From contig OY970337.1 of assembly GCA_963717475.1 (NCBI GenBank), positions 1 to 64,000 of the forward strand: a DNA stretch of 64,000 nucleotides. Reading direction: 5' to 3'. The notes beneath the pieces are model-generated. The model did not search any database. It was not told the DNA's origin and worked only from the letters and a program-made list of their open reading frames with translations. The translations under genes were made by a program, and so were the position numbers. Shown here in pieces: positions 34,653-43,945 of the stretch (its first letter is position 1; each line of letters begins with the position of its first letter). Source of the stretch: AC-32 sp963717475 (GTDB lineage: Bacteria > Actinomycetota > Thermoleophilia > Gaiellales > Gaiellaceae).

Positions 34653-36665
34653 ATGGCGACCCGCACGCAGAAGAACGTGCAAGCGCGGCTCGACGAGCTC
34701 CGCGACCAGGTCAACCACCACCTCTACCGCTACCACGCCCTCGACGACCCGGAGATCTCCGACGCCGAGTACGACCGGCTCTTCGACGAGCTGAAGGCGC
34801 TCGAGGAGGAGCATCCCGACCTGATCACGCCCGACTCGCCGACGCAGCGGGTCGGAGCGCCGCCGAGCGAGCGCTTCCGCAAGGTCGAGCACCTGACGCC
34901 GATGGGCTCGCTCGAGAAGGTCACCGACGACGAGGGGCTCCTCAAGTGGGCGGACGACGTTCGCAAGCGGCTCGACTCCGACGAGCCCGTCGCCTACGTG
35001 ATCGAGCCGAAGATCGACGGGCTCGCCGTCAACCTCACCTACGAAAACGGCGTCCTCACGCGCGGCGCCACGCGCGGCGACGGGCAACAGGGTGAGGACG
35101 TGACCGTCAACCTGCGCACGATTCCGTCCATTCCGCTGCGCATGCAGGGCGGCGGGGCGCCGCCGGTGCTCGAGGTGCGCGGGGAGGTCTACATGCCGCT
35201 CTCGGGCTTCCGCGGGTTGAACGAGCGGATCGCCGAGCTCGGCCAGAAGCTGGCGCCGAACCCGCGCAACGCCGCGGCCGGCTCGCTCCGGCAGAAGGAC
35301 TCCTCGATCACGGCCTCGCGCCCCCTCTCGGTCTGGGTCTACGGGGTCGGCCTCGCGGAGGGCCTCTCGCTCGAGTCGCACTGCCAGGAGCTCGAGTGGC
35401 TCCGCGAGCACGGCTTCCGCACGAACCCGTTCGCCGAGCGGCTGGAGACGATCGAGGACGTGGCCAAGCGCTGCCGCGACTGGGAGAAGCGCCGCGCCGA
35501 GCTCGACTACGAGATCGACGGGATCGTGATCAAGGTGGACTCGCTCGAGCAGCAGCGCATCCTGGGAGCGCTCCACCAGCGGCCGCGCTGGTCGCGTGCG
35601 TTCAAGTGGGCGCCGATGACGGCGCAGACGAAGCTGCTCAAGATCGCGATCCGGGTGGGCCGGACCGGCGCGCTCAACCCGTGGGCGATGCTCGAGCCGG
35701 TGCAGGTGGGCGGCGTGACCGTCTCCCGCGCGACGCTGCACAACGAGGAGGACATCAACCGCAAGGACATTCGCGAAGGCGACCTCGTGATCGTCCAGCG
35801 AGCGGGCGACGTGATCCCGCAGATCGTCGGTCCCGCGGGCGCTCACGCGAAGGGCACGAAGCCGTTCCGGATGCCGAAAAAGTGCCCGCTTTGCGGCGAA
35901 AACATCGTCAAGCCCGAGGGCGAGGCGATGCACCGGTGCCCGAACCGCGCCTGCCCCTCGCGCGGGCTCGAGACGCTGATCAACTGGGTGCAGGGACCCG
36001 CGGACATCGACGGCGTGGGCGAGCAGCTGATGCGCCGGCTCTGGGAGCTCGGGCTCGTCCGTTCGCTGCCGGACCTCTACCGCCTGACGAAGGAGCAGCT
36101 GCTCGAGCTCGACGGTTTCGCGGACAAGAGCGCGACGAGCTCGATCGTGGCGATCGAGCATTCGAAGCGAACGCCGTTCTCGCGCGTCCTGCTCGGGCTG
36201 AACATCCCCGACGTCGGCTGGGTGACGGCGCAGAACCTCGCGCGCCATTTCGGCTCCGTCGACAGGCTCGCCGCGGCCTCGCAGGAGGAGATCCAGGAGG
36301 TGGACGGGATCGGGCCCGAGCGCGCGGAGGCGATCGCCGAGTGGTTCTCGGACGACGAGAACCGTCGCCTGGTCGAGGAGTTGAAGGGGCTCGGCCTGCG
36401 CTTCGAGGCCGGCGCCGAGGAGCGGCCGGTCGAAGGGCCGCTGACCGGCTCGACCTACGTGATCACCGGGACGCTCGAGGGCTTCAGCCGCGACGAGGCG
36501 CGCAAGGCGCTCGAGGCGAGGGGCGCCAAGGTGGCGGACTCGGTCTCGAAGAAGACGACCGGCGTCGTCGCCGGCGAGAGCCCCGGGTCGAAGCTGGCCA
36601 AGGCCGAGCAGCTCGGCGTGCCGGTGCTCGACGAGGCCGCGCTGAAGAAGCTACTGGCCGGCTAG
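34653..36665 (+). CDS. ligA: NAD-dependent DNA ligase
   Basis: LigA seals nicks during replication using NAD. The 670-residue protein has all domains in order: Ia region (YRYHALDDPEISDAEYDRLF), adenylation site with lysine 120 in IEPKIDGLAVNL, OB fold, a four-cysteine zinc finger (CPLCGEN, CPNRACPSRG), helix-hairpin-helix repeats (EVDGIGPERAEAIAEWF) and a C-terminal BRCT domain (TYVITGTLEGFSRDEARKAL). It starts at ATG 34653. The end overlaps the convergent carboxypeptidase gene by 15 bases. Confidence 0.97.
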   Translation: MATRTQKNVQARLDELRDQVNHHLYRYHALDDPEISDAEYDRLFDELKALEEEHPDLITPDSPTQRVGAPPSERFRKVEHLTPMGSLEKVTDDEGLLKWADDVRKRLDSDEPVAYVIEPKIDGLAVNLTYENGVLTRGATRGDGQQGEDVTVNLRTIPSIPLRMQGGGAPPVLEVRGEVYMPLSGFRGLNERIAELGQKLAPNPRNAAAGSLRQKDSSITASRPLSVWVYGVGLAEGLSLESHCQELEWLREHGFRTNPFAERLETIEDVAKRCRDWEKRRAELDYEIDGIVIKVDSLEQQRILGALHQRPRWSRAFKWAPMTAQTKLLKIAIRVGRTGALNPWAMLEPVQVGGVTVSRATLHNEEDINRKDIREGDLVIVQRAGDVIPQIVGPAGAHAKGTKPFRMPKKCPLCGENIVKPEGEAMHRCPNRACPSRGLETLINWVQGPADIDGVGEQLMRRLWELGLVRSLPDLYRLTKEQLLELDGFADKSATSSIVAIEHSKRTPFSRVLLGLNIPDVGWVTAQNLARHFGSVDRLAAASQEEIQEVDGIGPERAEAIAEWFSDDENRRLVEELKGLGLRFEAGAEERPVEGPLTGSTYVITGTLEGFSRDEARKALEARGAKVADSVSKKTTGVVAGESPGSKLAKAEQLGVPVLDEAALKKLLAG

Positions 36666-37861
36666 CACCGTCGCGAAGCGGTCCTGCGCCCGCCGCGCCC
36701 AGGTCCACGAGACCGGGTTGCCGTTCTGGACGATCGAGAAGATGTACCGCCGCTTGACGTAGCCGGAGAGCGCCGAGGCCTGCTGCGTCGAGCCGGTCTT
36801 GGCGACGACGTGTCCTCGCGCGGGCGGCCGGCGCATCCGGTCGGAAAGCGTGCCGCTCCTTCCCGCCACCGGCAGGGCGGCGAAGAAGCGACGGCCGAAC
36901 GTCCGGGTCCGCCCAGGCCGCGCGCAGGATCCCGGCCTGCTCCCGCACCGTCACGCGATCGAGCAGCGAGAGCCCGGACCCGTCGGCGATCCGCACGCCT
37001 GCGAGCGGGATCCCCGCCGCCGCGAGCGTCTGCGCCACGTACGCCGAGCCGGAAGCCGTGGTCCCGGGAGCTGGCGATCTCGGTCCCGAGCTGCTTGAGC
37101 AGCAACTCGGCCGTGAAGTTGTCGCTCTGGCGATCCATCCAGCGGACGATCGCGGCGAGCGGCGGCGACTCGAGCGATGCGAGCGGCAGCTCGTCCCCGT
37201 GCTCGACGCCGGTGCCCGCTCCGCCGGCCACGTAGACGCCGGCGCGCCGCAGTGCCGCACGGAACAGGAGCGCGGCCGAGAGTGGCGGGTTCCGCGAGGT
37301 GCGGCCGGCGTACCGTGCTCGGTCGACCGTCAGCGCCGAGAGCGGCGGCGATTCGTTCGCGTAGAACCAGCGCTTCCAGCCCGGCCCCGTGCGCCGGGAG
37401 TCGAAGAACGACTCGTCGCCGAGCACGCCGCCCGTCACGCGCGTGATTCCTGCGGCGCGGATTTGGGTCGCCAAAGACGCGAGGCCGCGGCTCGAGAGGG
37501 TCGGGTCGCCCTGGCCGACCAGGAGCAGCGTCCCGCGCCAGACCGTTCCGTCCTGCTCGCCGCGCCCGACGACGTCGGTCTCGATCCTGAACTCCGGTCC
37601 GAGCCCCGCGAGTGCCGCGTAGGTGACGGCGAGCTTCTCGTTCGAGGCAGGGGCCAGCGAGAGGGATTCGTGCTCGGAGAAGAGCGTCTCCCCGGTCTGG
37701 AGGTCGAAGGCGAGGGCGGCCGTGCGCGCTTGCGAGACGTGCGGCACGACGAGCGCCCGCGCGAGCCGCTTCTCGAGCGGCGTTCCCTGCGCGCCCGCCG
37801 TCGAGACGAGGGCGAGCGCGAGGAGTACGAGAACCGGGAGGCGAAGTCGCACGGCCATCAT
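36651..37861 (-). CDS. dacB: D-alanyl-D-alanine carboxypeptidase/endopeptidase (PBP4 type), two apparent +1 frameshifts
   Basis: A secreted class-C penicillin-binding protein that trims or cleaves peptidoglycan peptides. The start MMAVRLRLPVLVLLALALVS (ATG 37861) is a signal peptide. The first frame holds SxxK (PASNEKLAV, Ser 73) and SxN (SDNFTAELLL); the frame then changes near 37070. The second frame (TTASGSAYVAQTLAAAGIPL) ends near 36887, and the third holds the KTG motif (VVAKTGSTQQASALSGYV) and the stop at 36651. All three catalytic motifs are therefore present but split. Both breaks are +1 in the gene direction. A true pseudogene is possible, though sequence error is more likely because every segment stays conserved up to the break. 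Confidence 0.88.
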
Positions 37862-37928
37862 TGTTCGGAGGACCTGCACGGTCGTCAAGCCTGGGCCGCA
37901 TGGTCCCAGATGATGGGCCTCGCGGCCC

Positions 37929-37957
37929 TTGTCGCCGCGACCCGGCCGCTTGATAAT
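37929..37957 (+). promoter_or_regulatory. promoter of the 108-residue coiled-coil gene
   Basis: TTGTCG (37929-37934), a 17-base spacer and GATAAT (37952-37957). The GTG start is nine bases further on, so the transcript would be leaderless or nearly so. Confidence 0.55.
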
Positions 37958-37966
37958 CGGCTGACT

Positions 37967-38293
37967 GTGGCGTACGAGAGCATGCCCGCGCTGTTCGAGG
38001 AGATCGACGCGCTCCTGGCCGAGCCGGCTCCACGCGAGCCCGACGAGCTCGCGCGCCTCGAGCGCACGCTCACGGACGGGTACGCGCACGCGCTCTCGCT
38101 CGAGGCCGAGCAGCTTCGCCTCCAGCGGCGCATGACCGAGCTCGCGGGCGAGCTGCACGACGGCAACCAGGAGCAGAAGGCCGAGGAGCTGGTGCAGGTC
38201 TCGCGCCGGATGTCGCACGCGCGCACCGAGCTCGAGACCCTGCGCGCGACGCTGATTCAGCTTCGCACGCGGGTCAGAACCGCGCGCCGCTAG
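37967..38293 (+). CDS. small coiled-coil protein of unknown function
   Basis: The 108-residue product is almost wholly alpha-helical and charged (TLTDGYAHALSLEAEQLRLQ, EELVQVSRRMSHARTELETL). No domain was recognised. GTG 37967 is preferred because it lies just after a good promoter and removes a long non-conserved antisense part of the open frame that covers dacB. The stop is adjacent to that of the convergent response regulator (CTAGCTAG). Confidence 0.7.
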   Translation: MAYESMPALFEEIDALLAEPAPREPDELARLERTLTDGYAHALSLEAEQLRLQRRMTELAGELHDGNQEQKAEELVQVSRRMSHARTELETLRATLIQLRTRVRTARR

Positions 38294-38938
38294 CTAGACG
38301 ATCCCGCTGCGAACCGCGTAGACGGCCGCCTGGATGCGGTTCTCGATCTGCAGCTTCATCAGGATGTTCGAGATGTGGTTCTTGACCGTTTTCGGGCTGA
38401 TGTGCAGCTCCGCGGCGATCATCGCGTTGTCTCGGCCGCTCGCGATCAGCTTGAGCACGTCCAGCTCGCGCTGCGAGAGCTCGGCGCGCACGGTCTCCGC
38501 GAGCTCCGGCGACGCCGCGCGCGCCCTGACCTGCTGCAGGACCTTGCCCGCGATCGACGGTGAGACCAGCGACTCGCCGACGGCCGCGGCCTCGATCCCG
38601 CGGATCAGCTCGTCGACGGACGAGTCTTTGAGCAGGTAACCGCAGGCGCCCGCGAGGATCGCGTGGAGGACGTCGTCGTCCTGGTCGGAGATCGTCAGCA
38701 CGAGCACCCGCGCCAGCGGCGCGATCGACGCGATCTGACGGATCGCCTCGATGCCGGACATGCCCGGCATGTGCAGGTCCATGATCACGACGTCCGGCGC
38801 AACCTCCCGCACGAGCCGGACGGCTTCCGCGCCCGTGGAAGCCTCGCCGGCGATCTGGACGCCACGTTCCTCGAGCAGGTTGCGCAGGCCCGTGCGGAAG
38901 AGATCGTGGTCGTCCACGAGCAGCACGCGAACGCTCAT
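38294..38938 (-). CDS. NarL/FixJ-type response regulator
   Basis: A two-component transcription factor of 214 residues. The receiver domain has the acidic pair DD near residues 9-10, the phospho-acceptor Asp 54 in VVIMDLHMPGMSG, the switch Thr in VLVLTISD and Lys 104 in YLLKDSS. The C-terminal LuxR-type helix-turn-helix is LSQRELDVLKLIASGRDNAM followed by ISPKTVKNHISNILMKL. No histidine kinase is beside it, so it is an orphan in this window. ATG 38938. Confidence 0.93.
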   Translation of the reverse strand: MSVRVLLVDDHDLFRTGLRNLLEERGVQIAGEASTGAEAVRLVREVAPDVVIMDLHMPGMSGIEAIRQIASIAPLARVLVLTISDQDDDVLHAILAGACGYLLKDSSVDELIRGIEAAAVGESLVSPSIAGKVLQQVRARAASPELAETVRAELSQRELDVLKLIASGRDNAMIAAELHISPKTVKNHISNILMKLQIENRIQAAVYAVRSGIV

Positions 38939-39011
38939 CGTTTCGTCGACTCGATTGGCCTTTCTCTGACTGGGCTTGCTCGCTCACCGATCCCCTTTCG
39001 GCGAACTGAGT

Positions 39012-40046
39012 CTAGTGCAGGGCGATCGTCACCGTCTGCCGGCCCCAGGCGCGCGCCTGTGCAAGCGTCGGGAACCAGAGGTCGATCGTGGCGCCGACGA
39101 CGGCGGAGCCCGTGTCGGCGGCGATGCCCTCGCCGTAGCCCGGAATCGTCATGCGCGTCCCGAGCGGGATCACGCTCGGGTCGACCGCGACGACTCCCCA
39201 GCCGACGGGGATGCCGGTCGCGGTCCGGCCGCGGAGCGAGTAGCCGGTCGCCGAGACGGTCATCGTCGAGCCCGGCGTCACGCCGCCGCCTCCGCCGGAC
39301 GGAGGCACCACGGGGACGATCGTCTTGGCCTGCGCCTCGATCGCCTGCGCCTGGCTCTCCAGCGACGAGATCGACGAGGCATTCAACCGCTGCTTGGCCG
39401 CGAGCGCGGCGAGGTACGACGCCCGCTGCGCGCGTGCCTGCTCGAGGCTGCTCTCGGTCCGGGCTGCGTCCGCGAGCAGCCCGGCGAGCGAGCGTTCCCG
39501 GCCCGCGAGCGCGCGCGATTCGCGGCGGTATTGCCGGCGCGCCTGAAGTGTCTGCCGGAGCACGAGCCGGTCCATGTCGGAGACGCGGCCGAGGGTGTCG
39601 AGCCGGTTGAAGGCCTGGTTGACCGACGCGGCCCCGAGCACGACCGCGAGCGGGTCCTCGTCTCCCTGCTCGTAGAGCTGCTGGACCCGCAGGCCGAGCG
39701 CCCGCTGGGCAGCCGCGAGCGAGCGGCGCGCGACGGTCAGCCGCTGCTGGGTCGCCTCGCGTTCGGCCCGGATCTGCGACGCCTCGATGCGCAGCGCGAC
39801 GATGTGGGCCCGCGCTCGTGCGAGCTGCGAGTCCAGCCCGTACAGCTCGAGAAGCGCGCCGTGGGAACGGGAGGCGAGGCCGCTGTTCTGGCGCTGAAGC
39901 TCGGCCGCGCGGGAGCGCAGCGATGCCGACGAATCGGCGGCCACTCTCGCCGGCAGGAGGCCGCCCAGGACGAGGAGTGCGGCTACGACCGGCCAGGCGG
40001 GCAGCAGCTTGCGCTTCTCCCCCGGCACGACGCGGCACCGTACCAC
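39012..40046 (-). CDS. secreted coiled-coil protein with C-terminal 3D (double-psi barrel) domain
   Basis: The 344-residue protein has an N-terminal signal or anchor helix (AWPVVAALLVLGGLLPARVA), about 190 residues of coiled coil with a PcsB-like hinge (LYEQGDEDPLAVVLGAASVN), a Gly-rich linker and a 3D domain. The 3D domain has the three aspartates of the family: VVAVDPSVIPLGT, IAADTGSAV and TIDLWFP. 3D domains occur in lytic transglycosylase-like cell-wall enzymes such as RpfB/MltA relatives. It is divergent from, and shares its coiled-coil layout with, the NlpC/P60 protein. The GTG at 40046 is the longest start. Confidence 0.88.
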   Translation of the reverse strand: MVRCRVVPGEKRKLLPAWPVVAALLVLGGLLPARVAADSSASLRSRAAELQRQNSGLASRSHGALLELYGLDSQLARARAHIVALRIEASQIRAEREATQQRLTVARRSLAAAQRALGLRVQQLYEQGDEDPLAVVLGAASVNQAFNRLDTLGRVSDMDRLVLRQTLQARRQYRRESRALAGRERSLAGLLADAARTESSLEQARAQRASYLAALAAKQRLNASSISSLESQAQAIEAQAKTIVPVVPPSGGGGGVTPGSTMTVSATGYSLRGRTATGIPVGWGVVAVDPSVIPLGTRMTIPGYGEGIAADTGSAVVGATIDLWFPTLAQARAWGRQTVTIALH

Positions 40047-40139
40047 ACGAGCTTGTGCGGTCCCGGGCGCGAGACCGAGAAGGTGCGAATTGACACAGCT
40101 GGGCCATTTGCGGCCGTCCGGTACCCCTGTTAGGGTGCT
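40047..40139. promoter_or_regulatory. divergent promoter region between 3D and NlpC/P60 genes
   Basis: 93 bases. For the rightward gene, TTGCGG (40108-40113) and TAGGGT (40131-40136) are 17 bases apart. A perfect TTGACA at 40090-40095 lies further upstream but has no -10 box at normal spacing. I could not pick a leftward promoter. Confidence 0.4.
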
Positions 40140-41303
40140 GTGCTTGTGACGACCCGGCCCCTCGCACGAGGGCGCCTGTCGAGTTATCTGCCCCCCATTG
40201 GCTCGACTAGACGTAAGGCGCCGGCACTAGTCATCGCACTCGCAGCCGCGTTCGCGGCGGCCACTGCGGGGACCGCTCCCGCAGACACGGTCGCCTCGAA
40301 GCGAGCGGAGGCGCAGAGCGTGATGACGCAGATCCAGCAGCTCGATTCGAGCCTGGAGCGTGCGATCGAGGCTTACGACCTCGCGAACGTCAAGCTCGCG
40401 CACATCAAGCACGACCTCACCACCAACACACACAACCTCGGCGTCGCCAGGAAGAGCCTCAAGACGGCGCAGCGGGAGCTCTCGTCCCGGCTCGTCGACA
40501 TGTACACGTCCGACGGCGGAGACTCGACGCTCTCGGTGCTGCTCGGTTCCCAGAGCCTCGACCAGATGCTGAACGGGATCGACGCCGTCGATCGCCTCTC
40601 GGAGCAGGACACGACCGTCCTGCGCCAGGTCGCGTACTTCCGCCGCCAGGTGCAGCAGAAGCAGGTCGAGCTGAAGAAGGCTCACGCGGCGCAGGAGTCG
40701 GTCGTCTCCCAGCGGGCCGCAGCCAAGGCTTCGATCGCCTCGCAGCTCGGCCAGCGAAAGGCGCTGCTCAACTCCATCCAAGGCCAGATCGTGCAGCTGC
40801 AGGCGCAGGAGCGGGCGCGCCAGGCCGAGCTCCAGCGCGAGGCCCAGGCGCGGCTCGCGTCTCAGCAGCAGGCGGCCGGCCAGGCCGCGCTCGTCCAGAC
40901 CGTCCAGCCGCCGAGCGGCGGTGGCGGTGGCGGCGGCGGGATCGCTCCGCCTCCGCGCTACGGCGGCGTCGTCGGGGTCGCGATGCGCTACCTGGGCGTG
41001 CCCTACGTCTGGGGCGGCGCCTCGCCCTCTGGGTTCGACTGCTCCGGCCTCACGATGTACGTCTACGCGCAGGTCGGCGTCTCGCTCCCGCACAACGCGG
41101 CGGCGCAGTACGGCTACGGCGCGCCGGTCTCACAGGGCGACCTCCAGCCGGGCGACCTCGTCTTCTTCGACGGGCTCGGCCACGTCGGCCTCTACATCGG
41201 CGGCGGCCAGTTCATCCACGCGCCGCACACCGGCGACGTGGTCAAGATCTCGAGCCTGAGCGGCTGGTACGCGGCGACTTACGTCGGCGCACGGCGCCTC
41301 TAG
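40140..41303 (+). CDS. secreted NlpC/P60 endopeptidase with coiled-coil N terminus
   Basis: Predicted to cut peptide bonds in peptidoglycan stems, like RipA-type hydrolases. The 387-residue protein has an N-terminal signal (APALVIALAAAFAAATAGTA), a long PcsB-like coiled coil (residues about 55-245), a Gly/Pro linker and a C-terminal NlpC/P60 domain. The catalytic Cys is near residue 301 (GFDCSGLTMYVYAQVG) and the His near 348 (LGHVGLYIGGGQFIHAP). The coiled coil probably keeps the enzyme inactive until activated, possibly by an FtsEX-like complex; none is in this window. GTG 40140 or 40146. The TAG stop shares CTAG with the convergent gene. Confidence 0.93.
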   Translation: MLVTTRPLARGRLSSYLPPIGSTRRKAPALVIALAAAFAAATAGTAPADTVASKRAEAQSVMTQIQQLDSSLERAIEAYDLANVKLAHIKHDLTTNTHNLGVARKSLKTAQRELSSRLVDMYTSDGGDSTLSVLLGSQSLDQMLNGIDAVDRLSEQDTTVLRQVAYFRRQVQQKQVELKKAHAAQESVVSQRAAAKASIASQLGQRKALLNSIQGQIVQLQAQERARQAELQREAQARLASQQQAAGQAALVQTVQPPSGGGGGGGGIAPPPRYGGVVGVAMRYLGVPYVWGGASPSGFDCSGLTMYVYAQVGVSLPHNAAAQYGYGAPVSQGDLQPGDLVFFDGLGHVGLYIGGGQFIHAPHTGDVVKISSLSGWYAATYVGARRL

Positions 41304-43000
41304 GTCGAGTACAGCTTCTCGATCTCTGACGCGAAATGCTCGGCGCAGACGCGCCGCTTCAGCTTGAGCGTGGGGGTGACCTCGCCGTCCTCGGCGGTGA
41401 AGTCGCGCTGGAGGATCGCGAAGCGCTTGATCTGCTCGAAGCGCGAGAGGTCGGAGTTCGCCTGGTCGACCGCCACCTGCACGCGTGTCTCGATCTCCGC
41501 CGGCGCCAGCCCGTCCGCCACGGACGGGTCGATCGTGATCAGCGCGGCGACGTAGGGTCGGCGGTCGCCGACGACGAGCGCCTGGGAGATCAGCGGAGTC
41601 GTCTTGAGCGCGTTCTCGAGGTTCTGCGGCGCGACGTTCTTGCCGCCGGCCGTGACGAGGATGTCCTTCTTGCGGTCGGTGATCCGGATGAAGCCGTCCT
41701 CGTCGATCTCGCCGAGATCGCCGGAACGCAGCCACCCGTCCTCGTCGAGCACCTCGCGAGTGGCGTCCTCGTCCTTGTAGTAGCCGGCGAACACGGTCTC
41801 GCTGCGGATCAGGAGCTCGCCGTCGTCGTCGGTCAGCACCTCGAAGTTGGGCAGCGCCGGTCCGACCGTTCCGAAGCGGAAGCGGTTCGGGCGGTTGACC
41901 GAGGCGGCCGTCGTGCACTCGGTCAGGCCCCAGCCTTCGACGATCAGGATGTCGAGCGCGTGGAAGAACTCGGCGATCTCGGCCGCGAGTGGCGCGCCGC
42001 CCGAAACGCACAGGCGGATGCGGCCGCCAAGGCGCTTCTTCACCTTCGAGAAGACGAGCCGGTCCGCGATCCCGCGGCGAAGAGCGAGCGAGAGCGGCAG
42101 CTCCCGGCCCTGCTGCCGGACAGCGCTGGCCTCGCGGCCGGTCAGCAGCGCCCAGTCGAGCAGCCGCTTCCTCGGTCCGTGCACCTTCGCGAACTCGGCG
42201 AGCACGCCCGTGTGCACCTTCTCGTAGAGGCGCGGCACGCTCGGCAGCAGCGTCGGCCGGACGGCGGGCAGCGCCTCGGCGACCCGGAGCGGGTCCGGGC
42301 AGAACGCGAGCGTGTAGCCCGCGCGCGCGCCGAGCAGGTGCATCAGCCGCCCGAAGTTGTGCGCGAGCGGCAGGTAGAGCAGCATCGTGTCGTCCGAGAC
42401 GGCGAAGTCCTCGACGTGCTCGACGCAGCCCGTCATCTCGTAGTAGTTGCGGTGCCGGATCATGCAGGCCTTCGGCGGCCCGGTCGTGCCCGAGGTGTAG
42501 ATGAACGTGAAGAGGTCCTCCTCGCCGACGGCCGCTTCGGCTTCGGCGAGCGCGCCGGGGTGCGCCGCTGCGTACTTGCGGCCTTGCGCGCGCAGCTCGT
42601 CGAGCTCCGCGAACGAGATCACGTGGGCGAGGCCCAGGTCGGCGACCTTCGCGCGCTGCTCCTCGTCCTCGACGAGGACGCCGACCGCCTCCGAGTGCTC
42701 GAGGATGTAGCGGCAGTCGCGGGGGGAGCTGTTCGCGTAGATCGCCGCCCCGACCGCGCCGATCAGCCCGAGCGCATAGTCGAAGAGCGCCCACTCGAGG
42801 TTCGTGTGCGCGAGGATCCCGAACGCGTCGCCCTTGCGCACGCCGCGGGCGAGGAGCCCGTTCGCGATCTCGTCCACCGCGCGTCCGGCGTCGGCCCAGC
42901 CAACCTCGCGCCACCCTTCCGGGCCCTCGGTGAGATACGCGGCATTCGTGCGCCCGGCTCCGACGGCGTCGCGCCAGAGCCGCCCGATCGTTCGTTCCAC
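41300..43000 (-). CDS. long-chain acyl-CoA synthetase (AMP-forming)
   Basis: The 566-residue enzyme activates fatty acids to acyl-CoA through an acyl-adenylate. It has the AMP-binding motif FIYTSGTTGPPKACMIRH, the EGWGLTECTTAASVN segment and the A8 region GWLRSGDLGEIDEDGFIRIT followed by DRKKDILVTAGGKNVAP. The C-terminal catalytic lysine is within TPTLKLKRR. It could feed the acyl-CoA dehydrogenases near 53-57 kb, although they are not in one operon. Start at position 43000, with a short gap to the divergent Ku gene. Confidence 0.93.
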   Translation of the reverse strand: MERTIGRLWRDAVGAGRTNAAYLTEGPEGWREVGWADAGRAVDEIANGLLARGVRKGDAFGILAHTNLEWALFDYALGLIGAVGAAIYANSSPRDCRYILEHSEAVGVLVEDEEQRAKVADLGLAHVISFAELDELRAQGRKYAAAHPGALAEAEAAVGEEDLFTFIYTSGTTGPPKACMIRHRNYYEMTGCVEHVEDFAVSDDTMLLYLPLAHNFGRLMHLLGARAGYTLAFCPDPLRVAEALPAVRPTLLPSVPRLYEKVHTGVLAEFAKVHGPRKRLLDWALLTGREASAVRQQGRELPLSLALRRGIADRLVFSKVKKRLGGRIRLCVSGGAPLAAEIAEFFHALDILIVEGWGLTECTTAASVNRPNRFRFGTVGPALPNFEVLTDDDGELLIRSETVFAGYYKDEDATREVLDEDGWLRSGDLGEIDEDGFIRITDRKKDILVTAGGKNVAPQNLENALKTTPLISQALVVGDRRPYVAALITIDPSVADGLAPAEIETRVQVAVDQANSDLSRFEQIKRFAILQRDFTAEDGEVTPTLKLKRRVCAEHFASEIEKLYST

Positions 43001-43053
43001 GCTTCCAGCTTAGAAGGGAACGGGCGCGAGGCGGCGAACCAGCCCGGTCCGAC

Positions 43054-43059
43054 TACACT
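43054..43059 (+). promoter_or_regulatory. -10 element of the Ku gene
   Basis: TACACT in the context ACTACACTTAT, ending 22 bases before the ATG of ku. The short leader has no ribosome-binding site. No good -35 box was found. Confidence 0.4.
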
Positions 43060-43081
43060 TATCCACAGAAAGCGGCCCCAA

Positions 43082-43945
43082 ATGCGAACTACCTGGAACG
43101 GATCCCTCAGTTTCGGCCTGGTCACGATCCCGGTCGGCCTGGCGCCCGCGACGACCCCGAAGGCGCGCTCGTCGGACGTCAGTTTCCGCACCCTGCACCG
43201 CGAGTGCAAGACGCCGATCAAGCAGAAGCGCTGGTGCCCGACGCACGAGCGCGAGGTCTCGAACGACGAGCTCGTCAAGGGCTGGGAGGTCTCGAAAGGG
43301 CAGTTCGTGATCGTCGAGGAGGCCGATCTGGAGGCGATCGCGCAGCACGACACGTCGCGCGCGATCGACATCTCGCGGTTCGTGCCGCTGGAGCAGGTCG
43401 ATCCGCTCTTCTTCGACCGCACCTACTTTTTGACGCCGTCGAGCGCGCAGGCTCAGCGGCGGCCGTACGTGCTGCTGCTCGAGGCGATGAAGGAGACGGG
43501 GATGGCCGCGATCGGCCGGATGGTCGTCCGCGGCAACGAGAACTTCTGCCTGATCCGCGCGAAGGGCGACGCGCTCGTGCTCGAGACGCTCTTCCTCGCC
43601 GAGGACGTGCGCTCGCAGGCCGAGATCGACGAGGCGGTCGGCGAGACCGAGGTGGGCGACAACGAGCTCCAGCTCGCCCGGCAGCTGATCGACGGGCTCG
43701 TCGGCGAGTTCGATCCGGAGTCGCTGCACAGCGAGTACCGCGACAACCTGCGCCAGCTGCTGGAGAAGAAGCTGGCCGGCGAGGAGATCGCGGCGCCGGA
43801 GCCGGTCGCCGACGCGCCGGTGGTCGACCTGATGGAGGCGCTGCGCAAGAGCGTGGCCGCCACCAAGGGCCGCTCGGCGTCGGAAGACGGCGCTGCCAAG
43901 GCCAAGAAGGCGGCACCTCGGAAGAAGGCCGCCGCGCGGAAGTGA
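43082..43945 (+). CDS. ku: Ku protein (non-homologous end joining)
   Basis: Bacterial Ku forms a homodimeric ring on DNA ends and recruits LigD. The 287-residue protein starts MRTTWNGSLSFGLVTIPVGL, with the RTLHRECKTPIKQKRWCPTH segment and the core beta-barrel region FFDRTYFLTPSSAQAQRRPY. The C terminus is a Lys/Ala-rich basic tail (AKKAAPRKKAAARK) that in other actinobacteria contacts DNA. LigD is not in the window, and LigA at 34.6 kb is the replicative ligase. A 75-residue gene overlaps its end by four bases. Confidence 0.95.
   Translation: MRTTWNGSLSFGLVTIPVGLAPATTPKARSSDVSFRTLHRECKTPIKQKRWCPTHEREVSNDELVKGWEVSKGQFVIVEEADLEAIAQHDTSRAIDISRFVPLEQVDPLFFDRTYFLTPSSAQAQRRPYVLLLEAMKETGMAAIGRMVVRGNENFCLIRAKGDALVLETLFLAEDVRSQAEIDEAVGETEVGDNELQLARQLIDGLVGEFDPESLHSEYRDNLRQLLEKKLAGEEIAAPEPVADAPVVDLMEALRKSVAATKGRSASEDGAAKAKKAAPRKKAAARK

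Noticed and set aside
34617..36248. Upstream extension of the small secreted protein frame across ligA
   Set aside because: It is antisense to ligA; the signal peptide starts at GTG 34616.
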